This document shows positions 1 to 9,152 of a stretch of DNA of 64,000 nt, in pieces. A program made the translations under genes and the position numbers. The notes beneath the pieces are model-generated. The model made no database searches. It saw nothing but the letters and a program-made list of their open reading frames with translations, and had not been told where the DNA came from. This DNA is from Sphingomonadales bacterium. Its GTDB lineage: Bacteria > Pseudomonadota > Alphaproteobacteria > Sphingomonadales > Sphingomonadaceae. Position 1 is the stretch's first letter; every line of letters begins with the position of its first letter. The DNA is taken from NCBI GenBank assembly GCA_004173185.1, contig SEFZ01000018.1, forward strand, positions 28,385 through 92,384, in the 5' to 3' direction.

Positions 1-12
1 GACTCGCAGAGT

Positions 13-37
13 GGAGGCCCGCTGGAGCAAGGCCTCC
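13..37 (-). terminator. Possible hairpin terminator after the VOC dioxygenase
   Basis: A perfect 7-bp inverted repeat, GGAGGCC and GGCCTCC, with an 11-nt loop lies just past the stop codon of the minus-strand dioxygenase gene. There is no clear T-run on the minus strand, so termination is only suggested by position and stem. Confidence 0.3.
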
Positions 38-55
38 GATCAAGATCAAAGCTGG

Positions 56-961
56 TCAGAGGGGTTCGAGGGCACCTGTTTTGCCTGAACGCGGATCGGG
101 TATCCCTCCCCAATAGTCGACCGAATCGAGCGACGCCGGCATTTCGCGCGGCGGGCGCGCATCGATCTCGGGGAACTCTTCCATTCCGTAACTATATTCG
201 ACCGTCATTCCGTCCGGATCGAGGAAATAGAGGAAGTAGGATTCCGAGGGTGGGTGCTTGCCGATGCCATAGACGATGGGAACACCGTTCTGCTTCATGC
301 GGTTGCTGGCTTTCCCGATGTCCGCCATTTCGCTCACCATGAAGTTCACATGATTGAGGCCCGATTTCTCGGCCTGGCCGACGCCAAAGCTGTGATGATA
401 GGGGTTTGGATAGCAACGCATGAACGACACCATCCCGTCGATGCGATCGGACACGCGGAAGTTCATATGATCGCGAAGAAATTGCTCGGTTGCCGGCCGG
501 TCGGCGCTCGACAGAACGATGTGGCCGAGCCGCGCTATTTTCGTATGCGTCGGCACGAAGAGCGACGGCGCCTCGCGCATGGTGACATACATCTCGAAAC
601 TCGCCGAGGTCGTCGGCTCGCTGAAACGAAACGCGCCGACGCCGATCCCCAAGGCGTCGCACTCCTCCGAGGGGACGGCGCGGCAGGGGATCCCGATCGA
701 TTCGAGATGGTCGCGGGCGGCCTGAAGGGCCCTATCGCTTTCGAGCTGCCATGCGATGCGCTTCACGCCTGGCTCGCCGCCCTCGTTCAGCATAATGTCG
801 TGATGGCGGTCGCTACAGCGCAGGAACAGCCTGCCGTCGATTGCGGCTTCATCGACCTTGAGACCAACGATGCGTTCGTAGAACTCCCGTGACGATGCGA
901 TGTTGCTCACATTGAGAGCAATGTAGCCCAGTCGGCGGAAGCGGATATCCTCTACGGCCAT
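56..961 (-). CDS. Extradiol ring-cleavage dioxygenase (VOC family, BphC type)
   Basis: A 301-aa two-domain vicinal-oxygen-chelate protein, the usual length of type I extradiol dioxygenases such as 2,3-dihydroxybiphenyl 1,2-dioxygenase. The N-terminal module covers about 8-130 and the catalytic one about 142-265. The likely Fe(II) ligands are H147 (LGHIVL), H204 (LNHVNF) and E255 (VEYSYG). H190 and H236 sit where BphC has its active-site histidines. The family cleaves a catechol next to its two hydroxyls using O2. The gene is a lone minus-strand unit at the left end, 175 bp from an enoyl-CoA hydratase on the same strand, so it may share a promoter with it. The presence of all metal ligands argues for an active enzyme. 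The substrate (biphenyl-, steroid- or other catechol-like) is unknown. Confidence 0.88.
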   Translation of the reverse strand: MAVEDIRFRRLGYIALNVSNIASSREFYERIVGLKVDEAAIDGRLFLRCSDRHHDIMLNEGGEPGVKRIAWQLESDRALQAARDHLESIGIPCRAVPSEECDALGIGVGAFRFSEPTTSASFEMYVTMREAPSLFVPTHTKIARLGHIVLSSADRPATEQFLRDHMNFRVSDRIDGMVSFMRCYPNPYHHSFGVGQAEKSGLNHVNFMVSEMADIGKASNRMKQNGVPIVYGIGKHPPSESYFLYFLDPDGMTVEYSYGMEEFPEIDARPPREMPASLDSVDYWGGIPDPRSGKTGALEPL

Positions 962-1136
962 GTCATTCTCTCCAGATTATCTCGCGGCCGGGACGGTCTC
1001 AACAAACTCGACCCTGACGCTCCAAAGATATGCCAGAGCGTGCCGCGTATCAAATATCTCACATCATTCAGCCGTTCCCCGGCGCCCCTGATTTATCACA
1101 TAGTGGGGTGCCAAGGCGACTGACGCTTGGTTCACC

Positions 1137-1910
1137 TCAGGCTCCGACATATCGCGGCGGCCGTTTTTCAGCGAAAGCCGCGATCGCCTCGGCGAAGTCG
1201 CGTGTGCGTCCCGCCTCGCTTTGAAGGACGCGCTCCTCGGCGAGACTGTCGCTGAATCCGCGTTCGAGCGCCGCGCGCATCGAACGGCGGATGAGATCAT
1301 AGGCGCGCGTCGGTCCACCGGCAAACCGCAGTGCCAGCTCATGCGCGGTGGAGAGCGCCTCGCCTTCGGGAGCGATGCGATGGACGATGCCCCAGTCGCG
1401 TGCCTCGCTAGCCGGGAGACGGTCGGCGAGGAGGATGAGCGCGAGCGCTCGATGCCGCCCGACGGTCTTGGCGAGTAGCCACGAACCGCCCCCGTCGGGA
1501 ATGAGGCCGAGGTTCGCGAACGTGAACTGAAAATAGGCCGACGGGTCGGCAATGATGATGTCGGCAACAAGCGCGAACGCACATCCGATACCAATGGCCG
1601 GGCCGTTCATCGCGGCAATGACGGGCATCGGAATATCCATCAGTCGATCAACGAGAGGATTCCAGATTTCTTCCATCGGTTTCCCGATGTCGTCATAGTC
1701 GAGGCCAGTCGAGAGATCGCCTCCGCTTGAAAAAAAGCGGCCTGTTCCGGTTAGGATCAAGGCACGCGCCCCATCGGCACAAGCCTGGTTGACCGCATCC
1801 ATCATCGCATGGGCGACCTCGTGATCCACGGCATTCAGACGCTGCGGCCTGTCGAGCGTGATCGTTGCAACATGATTCTCGTCGATACGATATTGCAGGC
1901 CATCGGCCAT
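1137..1910 (-). CDS. Enoyl-CoA hydratase/isomerase family protein
   Basis: A 257-aa crotonase-fold protein. The start at 1910 is preferred because GGAAAGGAAC lies just upstream; an in-frame ATG at 2180 would add 90 residues of non-family sequence and run into the neighbouring divergent gene. The oxyanion-hole segments are FFSSGGDLS and the GPAIGIGCAFALVADI stretch typical of crotonases. One catalytic-Glu position appears replaced (NLGLIPDGGGSWLL has Asp in the second position), which is common in paralogues. The family hydrates or isomerises enoyl-CoA esters in beta-oxidation-like ring or side-chain degradation. It is divergent from the MDR reductase at 2138, with a 227-bp shared intergenic region. 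Confidence 0.88.
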   Translation of the reverse strand: MADGLQYRIDENHVATITLDRPQRLNAVDHEVAHAMMDAVNQACADGARALILTGTGRFFSSGGDLSTGLDYDDIGKPMEEIWNPLVDRLMDIPMPVIAAMNGPAIGIGCAFALVADIIIADPSAYFQFTFANLGLIPDGGGSWLLAKTVGRHRALALILLADRLPASEARDWGIVHRIAPEGEALSTAHELALRFAGGPTRAYDLIRRSMRAALERGFSDSLAEERVLQSEAGRTRDFAEAIAAFAEKRPPRYVGA

Positions 1911-2137
1911 CTGCCGTTCCTTTCCCGTCTTGTCCACCGAGTGCTCCGGCGCGTTCGCGGCGATGTTCACAGGAAGCTTGCCGCACCTGCAAGCGGGGCG
2001 GAGGCGTTCGGGGTCGCAATTGTTCACATCGTGAGACAGGAGCCGCGTCCCAAATCGTCGGTGGTTTGACATTGGGGCGGTAGGCCCAGCAGCTTCGATG
2101 GCTTGAAGGCCATCACGGGCCGAGAGAGGATGCGAAC

Positions 2138-3157
2138 ATGCCCAGCATGAGGTCGGCACGCTGGACGCTTGCGCGGCCACCCAAGGGAATGGCGCGGTTA
2201 GCGGACTTTCGCCTGGAGAGGTTCGACGTCCATGAACCTCGGGATGGCGAACTACTCGTCAACATAAGGTATCACACCGTAGCACCGGGAGTGCTGGCAA
2301 AGCTGAGTGGCGCCACTTATACGGCGCAAGTCAGGCCCGGCGACGTGATTCCGGGCTTTGCCGTCGGCCTCGTCGAAGCCAGCGCAGCAGTGGGCTATGT
2401 AGCAGGCGATATCGTCGTCGGTGACCTCGGTTGGGCGACCCACGCCATTGTTCCAGCGACCAAAGTCGAACGTCTGGGAGCTTCGATGTTCGAAAATTCA
2501 AGCGTCCCGCTTTCCGCCGCGGTCGGCCTGCTCGGGGCTTCTGGTCTTGCTGCTTTCTTCGGGCTGACGCGCGTAGGCAACGTGCGGCCGGGAGAGTCGG
2601 TCCTAGTATCATCCGCGTTCGGTGCGGTGGGTTCGGCTGTCGGGCAGTTCGGACGCGCGATCGGCTGCGAGATGATCGGCATTGCCGGGAGCCAGGAAAA
2701 GTGCGCGGCGCTCGTCGCGCGCGGGGGCTACAAACGCGCGGTTGCCCATACTGACACAAGGTTCAAAGATGAGCTCGCAACCCTGCTGCCACAAGGCGCC
2801 GACCTGTATTTCGACAATGTAGGCGGCGCCGTCAGCGACGCAGCCTTCGACAGGCTCGTACTCCACGGGCGGGTCGTCCTCTGCGGTCAGACGAGCAGCT
2901 ACGGCGGACGGAGCGCGGGCAACTCCAAGGGCATGACGGTCGCCATCACGCGCAGGCTGACCTTACGCGGTTTCGTCGTGCATGACTATGCGGATGAATT
3001 CGGCGCCGCACGACAAATGATCGCAACCTGGATGCGGGAAGGCCGCATCCGCGACGACACCGAGGTCGTCGCGGGCATTGAAAGCGCGCCGACCCTGTTC
3101 CTGCGCCAATTTGAAGGCTCCGCACCGCGTGCGATCATTAGCCCCGGGCCGGATTGA
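2138..3157 (+). CDS. NAD(P)-dependent oxidoreductase, MDR family
   Basis: A 339-aa zinc-free medium-chain reductase/dehydrogenase resembling prostaglandin reductase/leukotriene B4 12-hydroxydehydrogenase and CurA-type enzymes. The N-terminal GroES-like domain covers about 20-130. The nucleotide-binding motif SSAFGAVGSAVGQ lies near 158-170, and DLYFDNVGG, typical of this subfamily, near 225-233. Such enzymes reduce C=C bonds of enones. It runs divergently from the enoyl-CoA hydratase and ends 2 bp before the minus-strand kinase stop (convergent). It is a homologue of the second MDR at 5263 but not a recent copy. The substrate is probably an unsaturated ketone or acyl intermediate; this is inferred. 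Confidence 0.85.
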   Translation: MPSMRSARWTLARPPKGMARLADFRLERFDVHEPRDGELLVNIRYHTVAPGVLAKLSGATYTAQVRPGDVIPGFAVGLVEASAAVGYVAGDIVVGDLGWATHAIVPATKVERLGASMFENSSVPLSAAVGLLGASGLAAFFGLTRVGNVRPGESVLVSSAFGAVGSAVGQFGRAIGCEMIGIAGSQEKCAALVARGGYKRAVAHTDTRFKDELATLLPQGADLYFDNVGGAVSDAAFDRLVLHGRVVLCGQTSSYGGRSAGNSKGMTVAITRRLTLRGFVVHDYADEFGAARQMIATWMREGRIRDDTEVVAGIESAPTLFLRQFEGSAPRAIISPGPD

Positions 3158-3158
3158 C

Positions 3159-4220
3159 CTAGCCGACGCGATGCACCGCGCGTTGCAGCAAACGGGTCGA
3201 GGTCTCGTGCAGCGTCCAGCCAACTTCGTGCGAAGCCTTGCCACCGCAGGCCCGTGCGAATGTGCCTTCGAGAATGATGGCGAGCTTGTAGCAAGCGAGC
3301 ACGAAATACCAGTCCATGTTCGCAAGCGAGCGACCTGAAAGTTCGGAATAGCGTTCAACCAATTCGCCCGCCACCGGAAAGCCTTCCCAAGGCGTGACGC
3401 GAAGAACATTCAGATCGACGGGGGGAATGCCCGGCCAGGTTGCGAGCAACCAGCCAAGATCTACCAGGGGATCACCGATGGTGGACAACTCCCAGTCGAT
3501 GACAGCGGCAATCTCGCCACTGTCGGGTCGATACATGACATTGTTCAGCGTGAAATCGCCGTGCATCAGTCCTGGCGTGAAGCTGGCGGGCTGCGCCTCA
3601 TCGAGATAACGTGCAGCAACATCTGCTCCGGGAAGTCCGGCCGGCCCGGGCCAACTCTCGAATTCGTGGTAGGACTCGAGCTGCGCTTTCCACCTGCCGA
3701 CCTGCCGGCCCAGAAAATTGTCCGGCTTTCCGAAGTCCCCCAAGCCTGCGGCGACATGGTCGATCTCCCCGATTGCAGCAGCGCTTTCGACGAGCGCGAT
3801 CCCCATCCGATGACGGATCGCTGGGTCCGACGCATGTAACTTTGGAAGACCCTGCGTCGCGTTGAAACCCTCGACGGCTTCCATCAGATAAAAGGACGCT
3901 CCAAGAATATCGGGCTCGCTGCAACTGGCAATGAGTGCCGGATGGGGAACTTTACTCCCGGCGAGCGCCGCAAGAACACGTGCTTCGCGGCGCATGGTCT
4001 CGTTGTTCCCCTCGCGCATAGCGAGGGGTGGGCGGCGAAGAACATAGGATTGGCCATCGCGAATAAAGCGCAGAATGATATTCTGCGTACCGCCTGCGAG
4101 CGCCGTTACCTCGGATATCGCGCCCTGCCCAATCCCTTCGCGGTCCATCCATGCGGCGAGCCGCTCGATATCGACGGGCGCCGCTTCATCGGGGACACCA
4201 GCAGGAATTGCAGCGACCAT
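3159..4220 (-). CDS. APH-fold phosphotransferase (ACAD10/LvaA-like kinase) 1
   Basis: A 353-aa aminoglycoside-phosphotransferase/choline-kinase-fold protein. It shows the GGTQN glycine-rich segment (43-47), the catalytic loop HGDFTLNNV (220-228) and the metal-binding DWE (242-244). Such kinases in acyl-CoA catabolic clusters are not antibiotic-resistance genes. In the LvaA and ACAD10/11 routes they phosphorylate a hydroxyacyl-CoA so that a partner acyl-CoA dehydrogenase homologue can eliminate phosphate. The start at 4220 is chosen because it overlaps the SDR stop as TAATG, giving translational coupling. Two more kinases of this fold are at 9377 and 20999, and a dehydrogenase at 29524. Assigning hydroxyacyl-CoA as the substrate is inference. 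Confidence 0.85.
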   Translation of the reverse strand: MVAAIPAGVPDEAAPVDIERLAAWMDREGIGQGAISEVTALAGGTQNIILRFIRDGQSYVLRRPPLAMREGNNETMRREARVLAALAGSKVPHPALIASCSEPDILGASFYLMEAVEGFNATQGLPKLHASDPAIRHRMGIALVESAAAIGEIDHVAAGLGDFGKPDNFLGRQVGRWKAQLESYHEFESWPGPAGLPGADVAARYLDEAQPASFTPGLMHGDFTLNNVMYRPDSGEIAAVIDWELSTIGDPLVDLGWLLATWPGIPPVDLNVLRVTPWEGFPVAGELVERYSELSGRSLANMDWYFVLACYKLAIILEGTFARACGGKASHEVGWTLHETSTRLLQRAVHRVG

Positions 4221-4957
4221 TACAGAAATTGCCCGCCGTCGACGACAAGCGTCTGACCGGTCATGAACCCCGCCATCGGCGAAGCGAGGAAGAGCGACAC
4301 ATTTGCCATGTCGTCGGGTGTCCCCCACCGCCCCATCGGGATCGCCGCGAGCGACTCTTCGTAGCGACGTGCATTTTGCGCCGTCACGGCCGTCATTTTG
4401 GTTGCGACGAGGCCAGGGGCAATTCCATTCACGCGAATGCCATCCGCCGCCCAGGCCTTGCCGAGGGTACGGGTCAAACCGAAGGCGCCAGTCTTCGAAG
4501 CGTTATAGGCCGGGTTCCCCACCGTCGCATGGAAAGCGGCGGTTGAGCTGACGATCTGAAGGTCTCCGCCACTTGCAAGCAGCATGTCGCGAAAGCGCAT
4601 CGCACAATCCATGACGCTCATGAGATTGACCTCGAGGACCTTTCGGAACCCATCCATCTCAAACTCCTGGCGCTTGTAGAGCACGTTGCCCTGGCAGAGC
4701 ACCAGCGTGTCGAGGCGGTCAAAGGCAACCGTAGCCTCGCCGACCGCGCCAGGCTCCGACACATCGACTTTCGTATAGTGGAGGCCGGCGAGGTCCGAGC
4801 CGGCTTCATCCGCATAGGCTTCGGCATTGTCGCGGGTGCCCCAAATGTGAACCTGCGCGCCGCGCGTACGAAATCCTTGAGCGATCGCATTACCGATCCC
4901 GCTCGATCCTCCCACAACGAGAACCGTTCGACCGTCAAAATTCAGTTCGCCTGGCAT
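4220..4957 (-). CDS. Short-chain dehydrogenase/reductase
   Basis: A 245-aa classical SDR. The Rossmann glycine motif GGSSGIG is at about 16-22, a catalytic Ser in IVSSTAAF, and YNASK supplies the catalytic Tyr and Lys. The C-terminal MAGFMTGQTLVVDGG pattern is typical of the FabG-like group. The start at 4957 has GGGAGAG immediately upstream; an earlier ATG at 5041 would add 28 non-family residues. It would oxidise or reduce a hydroxyl or keto group on the substrate. It forms a two-gene operon with the downstream kinase through a one-base TAATG overlap. It is divergent from the MDR at 5263, with about 300 bp between the starts. Confidence 0.9.
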   Translation of the reverse strand: MPGELNFDGRTVLVVGGSSGIGNAIAQGFRTRGAQVHIWGTRDNAEAYADEAGSDLAGLHYTKVDVSEPGAVGEATVAFDRLDTLVLCQGNVLYKRQEFEMDGFRKVLEVNLMSVMDCAMRFRDMLLASGGDLQIVSSTAAFHATVGNPAYNASKTGAFGLTRTLGKAWAADGIRVNGIAPGLVATKMTAVTAQNARRYEESLAAIPMGRWGTPDDMANVSLFLASPMAGFMTGQTLVVDGGQFL

Positions 4958-5262
4958 TTTTTTCTCTCCCTTTGCGACCTTGGCCCGCGGAGCATATTGC
5001 GGCGCTGATGCCAAGCCATGGGCAGCGAGGCCTTCTTTCATCGTGAGAAGCGAAGGCTCTTCGACGCGTTAATGGCGCCGCAAGCTCGAAGCTGTCGCAC
5101 GGCGTGAGAAATCAGGGTTCGGCCGTTTCAGCCGCTGATTGTAGATCGCCTTGGGCTTATCTTATGACCAGGCGCGTCGCCGAGCGTTCTTGGCGGGCGG
5201 CAACTGCTTCGTGCGAGCCAGCTTGGACGACTAAGATACAATATCCGAGGGGAAGCTTTGGA

Positions 5263-6330
5263 ATGGCAACAGAAAACTCACGCCTCATTCTCACCCGGCG
5301 CCCAGAGCCCGGCAGGCTCGCGGATTGCTTCGATTTTCAAAGGTCGAGGCTTGAGGAGCCGGGGCCTGGCGAGGTGCTGCTCCAGACCCTGTGGATTTCG
5401 GTAGAGCCTTATATGGTACTTGCCGCGTCAGGAGCCTTGGCCGCGCGTCCGCGAGAGGCGCGAACCCGAATGCAGTCCCTCATGGTTCGTTATGCCGCGG
5501 GCGTGGAAATTGGCGAAGCCATGCCCGGCCCTGCGGTCTGCCGAGTGATCAAATCGCGGCATCCCGGCTTCGGCGAAGGCGAAATCGTGACCTCCTATTC
5601 CGGATGGCAATCGCTCGCCCTCGATGACGGGTCACTCCTACGCAAGATTCCGGCGGGTCCCGTCCCCCTGCCCGCCTTTCTTGGTGTCCTTGGAATTCCT
5701 GGCCTGACCGGATATGCCGGCATGAAGGTGATCGGGGCTCCGCGAGGCGACGATATGGTAGTCGTGTCGGCGGCGATGGGCGCCGTCGGAGCTGTCGCGG
5801 CAGACGTGGCCCGTCAAGCCGGAGCGCCCACGGTTGGCATCACGAGTACCGAGCGGAAGCGGCTGCAAATGGTCGAGGAGCTCGGATTTACGTTCGGTGC
5901 CGACCGAAAGGCGGAAGATTTCTCCGACCAGCTGAAGCAAGCCTGTCCTCGCGGTGTCGACGTCTATTTCGAGAATGTCGGCGGCATGGTCTGGTGGACG
6001 GTATTCCCTCTGCTGCGCGCTTTCGCGAGGATCCCTGTGTCGGGCACGCTCACCAATTATATGCCAGGCGCCGGCGAGGGCGAACGCGACCGGGTTCCCG
6101 AACTCATGAAGCAGGTGGTTCCGCGTCGTCTGCGCATCCAGGGCTTCGCGGTATTCGACTATCCTGAGCTCGAAGATGAATTCACCGAGGTGATCGGGGA
6201 CCGTATCGCTAGCGGCGCCTTCACTTATGTAGAGGACCGTTACGAAGGCCTTGGTTCGACGCCGCAAGCCTTGCAGGATATCGTCGATGGAAAGACCAGC
6301 GGGAAAGTAGTGATTCATCTTGCGGATTGA
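5263..6330 (+). CDS. NADP-dependent oxidoreductase, MDR family (second copy)
   Basis: A 355-aa zinc-free MDR enzyme of the prostaglandin-reductase/CurA type. It has SAAMGAVGAVAADVARQ as the nucleotide-binding motif (about 167-183) and VDVYFENVGG near 237-246. The start at 5263 follows GAGGGGAAGC at good spacing; an upstream ATG at 5104 gives 53 unlikely residues. It probably reduces an alpha,beta-unsaturated carbonyl. A TetR regulator follows on the same strand after about 120 bp and may be co-transcribed. It shares the nucleotide-binding pattern with the reductase at 2138 but differs in its N-terminal substrate domain, so the two may act at different steps. Confidence 0.85.
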   Translation: MATENSRLILTRRPEPGRLADCFDFQRSRLEEPGPGEVLLQTLWISVEPYMVLAASGALAARPREARTRMQSLMVRYAAGVEIGEAMPGPAVCRVIKSRHPGFGEGEIVTSYSGWQSLALDDGSLLRKIPAGPVPLPAFLGVLGIPGLTGYAGMKVIGAPRGDDMVVVSAAMGAVGAVAADVARQAGAPTVGITSTERKRLQMVEELGFTFGADRKAEDFSDQLKQACPRGVDVYFENVGGMVWWTVFPLLRAFARIPVSGTLTNYMPGAGEGERDRVPELMKQVVPRRLRIQGFAVFDYPELEDEFTEVIGDRIASGAFTYVEDRYEGLGSTPQALQDIVDGKTSGKVVIHLAD

Positions 6331-6448
6331 CGATGGGTGGCGGCACAACGTCGTCAGGGGTTATGTCTATGCGGTTTGGGCGATCGATGGTTGAGACGAG
6401 CAGAAATGCCGGCGATGGTGCGGCGTGCCCGACAAGCTGGGGACCATA

Positions 6449-7171
6449 ATGAAGGCAGGCGCAGCGGCGCAGCCGATTTCGGACCCCCTGGACACCCGGC
6501 GCCGTTTAAAAGTTGCAGCGCGGAGGCTGTTTGCCGAGCGCGGCGTAGAGGCGGTGACTGTTCGCGACATCGTCAACGCAGCCGGCGCGAAGAATGGCGG
6601 CTCGTTAAACTATTATTTCGGCACTAAGGACGGCCTCGTCCTGGAGCTCGTTTCAGACCTCATACGCGAGAATGCCGAAGAGCTTCTGAGCGCCATCGCG
6701 TTGATTGAACGGGACGGCGGAGCACCGCTCGTCCGCGACGTCATGGAAGTGCTCGTAAAAAGCTTTCGCCCGCGGAGCGACCCTTCACCAACAGCGGCGC
6801 GGTTTCTTTGCAGCGTGTTGTTTACTCGGCGCAGAATAATGCGCGATTTCATGTCGACCGCCTATTTCCCGATCTATATGCGCATGCTGGGCTATGTCGA
6901 GCGCGACCGCCCGGACTTGCCTTTGCCGGTCCTGCGGCAAAGATGGATCTATCTAGCCTGGTTTCTTGCCTCATCGCTCAGCGCGTATGAGGCCTATCTC
7001 GCACAGTCGCGCCACCTACCTATCTGGACGGACTGCAATCCGCTCGAAAATCTGATCGATGCCGCTGCCGGGATGGTGGGGGCGCCGGTCGAGGCAGTCA
7101 CGCTCGGCCGCGTATCGCGGCGAGCAAACCCCCTACGCCGCGCGCTGCGACCACCGACAAATGCGATGTGA
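6449..7171 (+). CDS. TetR/AcrR family regulator
   Basis: About 240 aa with an N-terminal TetR helix-turn-helix. RRRLKVAARRLFAERG starts helix 1, VTVRDIVNAAGAKNGGSLNY is the recognition HTH, and YYFGTKDGLV closes the domain at about residue 60. The C-terminal ligand domain is unassigned. The ATG at 6449 has GGGG seven bases upstream; a GTG at 6425 would add 8 residues. It sits downstream of the MDR and converges on an enoyl-CoA hydratase, so it is a plausible local repressor relieved by a CoA-ester or substrate. Operators are not evident. Confidence 0.82.
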   Translation: MKAGAAAQPISDPLDTRRRLKVAARRLFAERGVEAVTVRDIVNAAGAKNGGSLNYYFGTKDGLVLELVSDLIRENAEELLSAIALIERDGGAPLVRDVMEVLVKSFRPRSDPSPTAARFLCSVLFTRRRIMRDFMSTAYFPIYMRMLGYVERDRPDLPLPVLRQRWIYLAWFLASSLSAYEAYLAQSRHLPIWTDCNPLENLIDAAAGMVGAPVEAVTLGRVSRRANPLRRALRPPTNAM

Positions 7172-7228
7172 TCCGACCGTCGAGGCACTCGACAAGCCTG
7201 GACGGTCGAAGCGGGTTCGATGCCGGGA

Positions 7229-8005
7229 TCAGCGCCCGATGAATTTGGGTTCGCGGCGTTCGCGGAATGCGTCGAGACCTTCCTGAAAATCGGAGCTTGC
7301 GCCGGCGATCTGCTGGGCGAGGCGCTCAAGATGGAGACTCGAAGTGAGCGTGCCGTCATAGGTTTCGACCAACGTCCGCCGTAGCAGCGCGTAAGCCTTG
7401 GTCGGGCCCTTCGCGAGTCGCCCGGCGAGCTCCATTGCGGTGGCGAGCGAGGTTCCGTCCTCGACGACCTTGTAAATCATGCCCCACTCCTCGGCCTTCC
7501 GGGCCGACAGCTTTTCACTGAGCATCAGGATTTCGGTGGCGCGCTGGCGCGAGACGAGCCGTGACAGCAGCCAGACCGCGCCGCCGTCGGGATGCAGGCC
7601 GACCTTGAGGAAGGCGAGCTGAAAGTAGGACGATTCTTCCATTATGATGAAGTCTGCGGAGAGACCGATCGATACGGCAGCACCGGCAGCAACGCCGTTG
7701 ATCGCGGTGACGACGGGGATCGGCAGGCAGATGAGTTTCTCGGCGAAGGCATTCCAGAAATCCTCGAGGGGCTTGCCGGTGTCGTGGATGTCGTCGCGAC
7801 CGATCAGGTCGCCGCCTGCGGAAAAGGCACGGCCAGCACCTGTGACAACGAGTGCCCGCGCGCCTTCTTCCACCGCCCGGTCCATTGCCACCACGAATTC
7901 CTTGATCATCGGGTAGAGGATTGCGTTCAGCCGTTCGGGCCGATTGAGCGTGATGACCGCAACATGGCCCGCCATTTCATATTTGATCATCGTGAATTCG
8001 GTCAC
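7229..8005 (-). CDS. Enoyl-CoA hydratase/isomerase family protein (second copy)
   Basis: A 258-aa crotonase-fold protein with oxyanion-hole motifs AFSAGGDLIG and INGVAAGAAVSIGLSADFI. HPDGGAVWLLSRLV shows the same Asp-for-Glu pattern seen in the copy at 1137, so the two are related paralogues. The GTG start at 8005 is preceded by AAAGGACATAGC; an internal ATG 15 bp later is an alternative. The likely role is hydration or isomerisation of a ring-cleavage or side-chain enoyl-CoA. It is convergent with the TetR gene and 181 bp downstream of the minus-strand gene at 8187, with a strong hairpin in between. Confidence 0.87.
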   Translation of the reverse strand: MTEFTMIKYEMAGHVAVITLNRPERLNAILYPMIKEFVVAMDRAVEEGARALVVTGAGRAFSAGGDLIGRDDIHDTGKPLEDFWNAFAEKLICLPIPVVTAINGVAAGAAVSIGLSADFIIMEESSYFQLAFLKVGLHPDGGAVWLLSRLVSRQRATEILMLSEKLSARKAEEWGMIYKVVEDGTSLATAMELAGRLAKGPTKAYALLRRTLVETYDGTLTSSLHLERLAQQIAGASSDFQEGLDAFRERREPKFIGR

Positions 8006-8137
8006 GCTATGTCCTTTCCCAATTGATGTCCGCGGCCGCTTCGAGGCACCGACCTTGCGGTTCACTCCGAACCATTGTGCACGCGAGTGTCAACGGTCGG
8101 TGCACGGCGCGCATACACCCCTTCTCACTTTATGAAA

Positions 8138-8166
8138 TGTCGCCGACGATCATTTCGTCGGCGACA
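8138..8166 (-). terminator. Perfect 12-bp stem hairpin after the 8187 gene
   Basis: TGTCGCCGACGA and TCGTCGGCGACA form a perfect 12-bp inverted repeat with a 5-nt loop, 20 bp past the stop of the minus-strand gene at 8187. The minus strand continues TTTCAT, a weak T-run, so this is a terminator or attenuator before the next gene (start 8005). A protein-binding palindrome is the alternative. Confidence 0.5.
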
Positions 8167-8186
8167 AGAAACGGAAACCTCGAAGT

Positions 8187-9152
8187 TCAGCCTGCGTCGG
8201 CGATCGCGTAGGGTGAGAATTGGAGCGATCCGACGCCGGTGCGATCGCCGCTTCGAACGCGCGAGACGGTATCGACAATTCCCCTGCTCCCCTGACCGCT
8301 CACGGTCCAGTTGCGGGGCGCAGGTACGAAGCGCTCGACGTCGAACTGGTAATGACGAAAGCCGTCTGCCCCAAAGCCAATGGTTTCCCCAAAGGCGAAA
8401 CCGCCCGGATCTTCCTTACCGTGCGGCCGGGCAACGTAATTGTCCATGATCAGCTGCGGCTTGCCTGCGCTGCTTTCGACAGCAAAGCCACGCCACTTTC
8501 CGTCGAAGAGGATGGTCATGGCGGACACCATCGTATCGCCGTCATCGAGAACCATCGGCGTCCAGAAGGTCCGGTCCGCCTGGAATTTTCGGGGGCCCCA
8601 GCTGTGATCGCGCCAGGCTAGTCCGGAAACATGGCGCTCTTGATCGCCGACTCGCACGGTGCCGCTCCAGCGGCAGCCAAGTTCATAATGCTTCGCGCGG
8701 ATGAACGCGCCCGTGTTGTCGTCGGGAAACATATCCTTCGTGAAATCGAGCCAGTTGATCGGCTCCATGGTGCTGCGAAGATCGATATTGAAGGAAAAGG
8801 GCGTGCCGCCTTCCTCGCCTTGAGAGCTGAAGTGCCAACCGCCCGCGTCCGCTCCGGTCTGCCCGATCCCCTCGTAGCCGAGCCGCATGTGACGAAAAGG
8901 CTCGACGATGTCGACTTGGAGTGCGGGATGATCAAACGCGTTGCTGCCCGAGCAATGCGTGACGTGGGTCGTCATTTCGCCATCGAGCGCGACCCCGGCG
9001 CGCACATCGACCAAGCGTTGGTCGGGAATATATTGCAGATGAAGATAGAAGGCATTGCTGAAGTCGGAATCCCAGCCGTGGAAGAGAAAATTTTCCTGCC
9101 AATGTTCTTGGCCGTCCGGTTCATGGACCGATTCGTCGCCTTCATTCAGCAT
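8187..9152 (-). CDS. CrtC/AttH-like DHSWGPR-motif protein A
   Basis: A 321-aa soluble protein with no signal peptide or membrane segment. It has a conserved RDHSWGPR motif at 181-188 and an N-terminal EHWQENFLFHGWD segment also seen in copy B at 14952 (WQENYVWHCWD). The beta-rich pattern and central D-H-S-W-G-x-R resemble the lipocalin-like hydratase/isomerase/cyclase group (CrtC, AttH) and families I recall as DUF7064/DUF7065; that assignment is from memory. It may act as a hydratase, isomerase or binding protein for a hydrophobic intermediate. The start at 9152 has GGGAG at 7-nt spacing. Three further relatives lie at 14952, 17379 and 22118. Confidence 0.72.
   Translation of the reverse strand: MLNEGDESVHEPDGQEHWQENFLFHGWDSDFSNAFYLHLQYIPDQRLVDVRAGVALDGEMTTHVTHCSGSNAFDHPALQVDIVEPFRHMRLGYEGIGQTGADAGGWHFSSQGEEGGTPFSFNIDLRSTMEPINWLDFTKDMFPDDNTGAFIRAKHYELGCRWSGTVRVGDQERHVSGLAWRDHSWGPRKFQADRTFWTPMVLDDGDTMVSAMTILFDGKWRGFAVESSAGKPQLIMDNYVARPHGKEDPGGFAFGETIGFGADGFRHYQFDVERFVPAPRNWTVSGQGSRGIVDTVSRVRSGDRTGVGSLQFSPYAIADAG

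Noticed and set aside
3159..4220. Aminoglycoside resistance kinase
   Set aside because: The fold is shared, but gene context and the motif variants fit catabolic kinases of the ACAD10/LvaA type.
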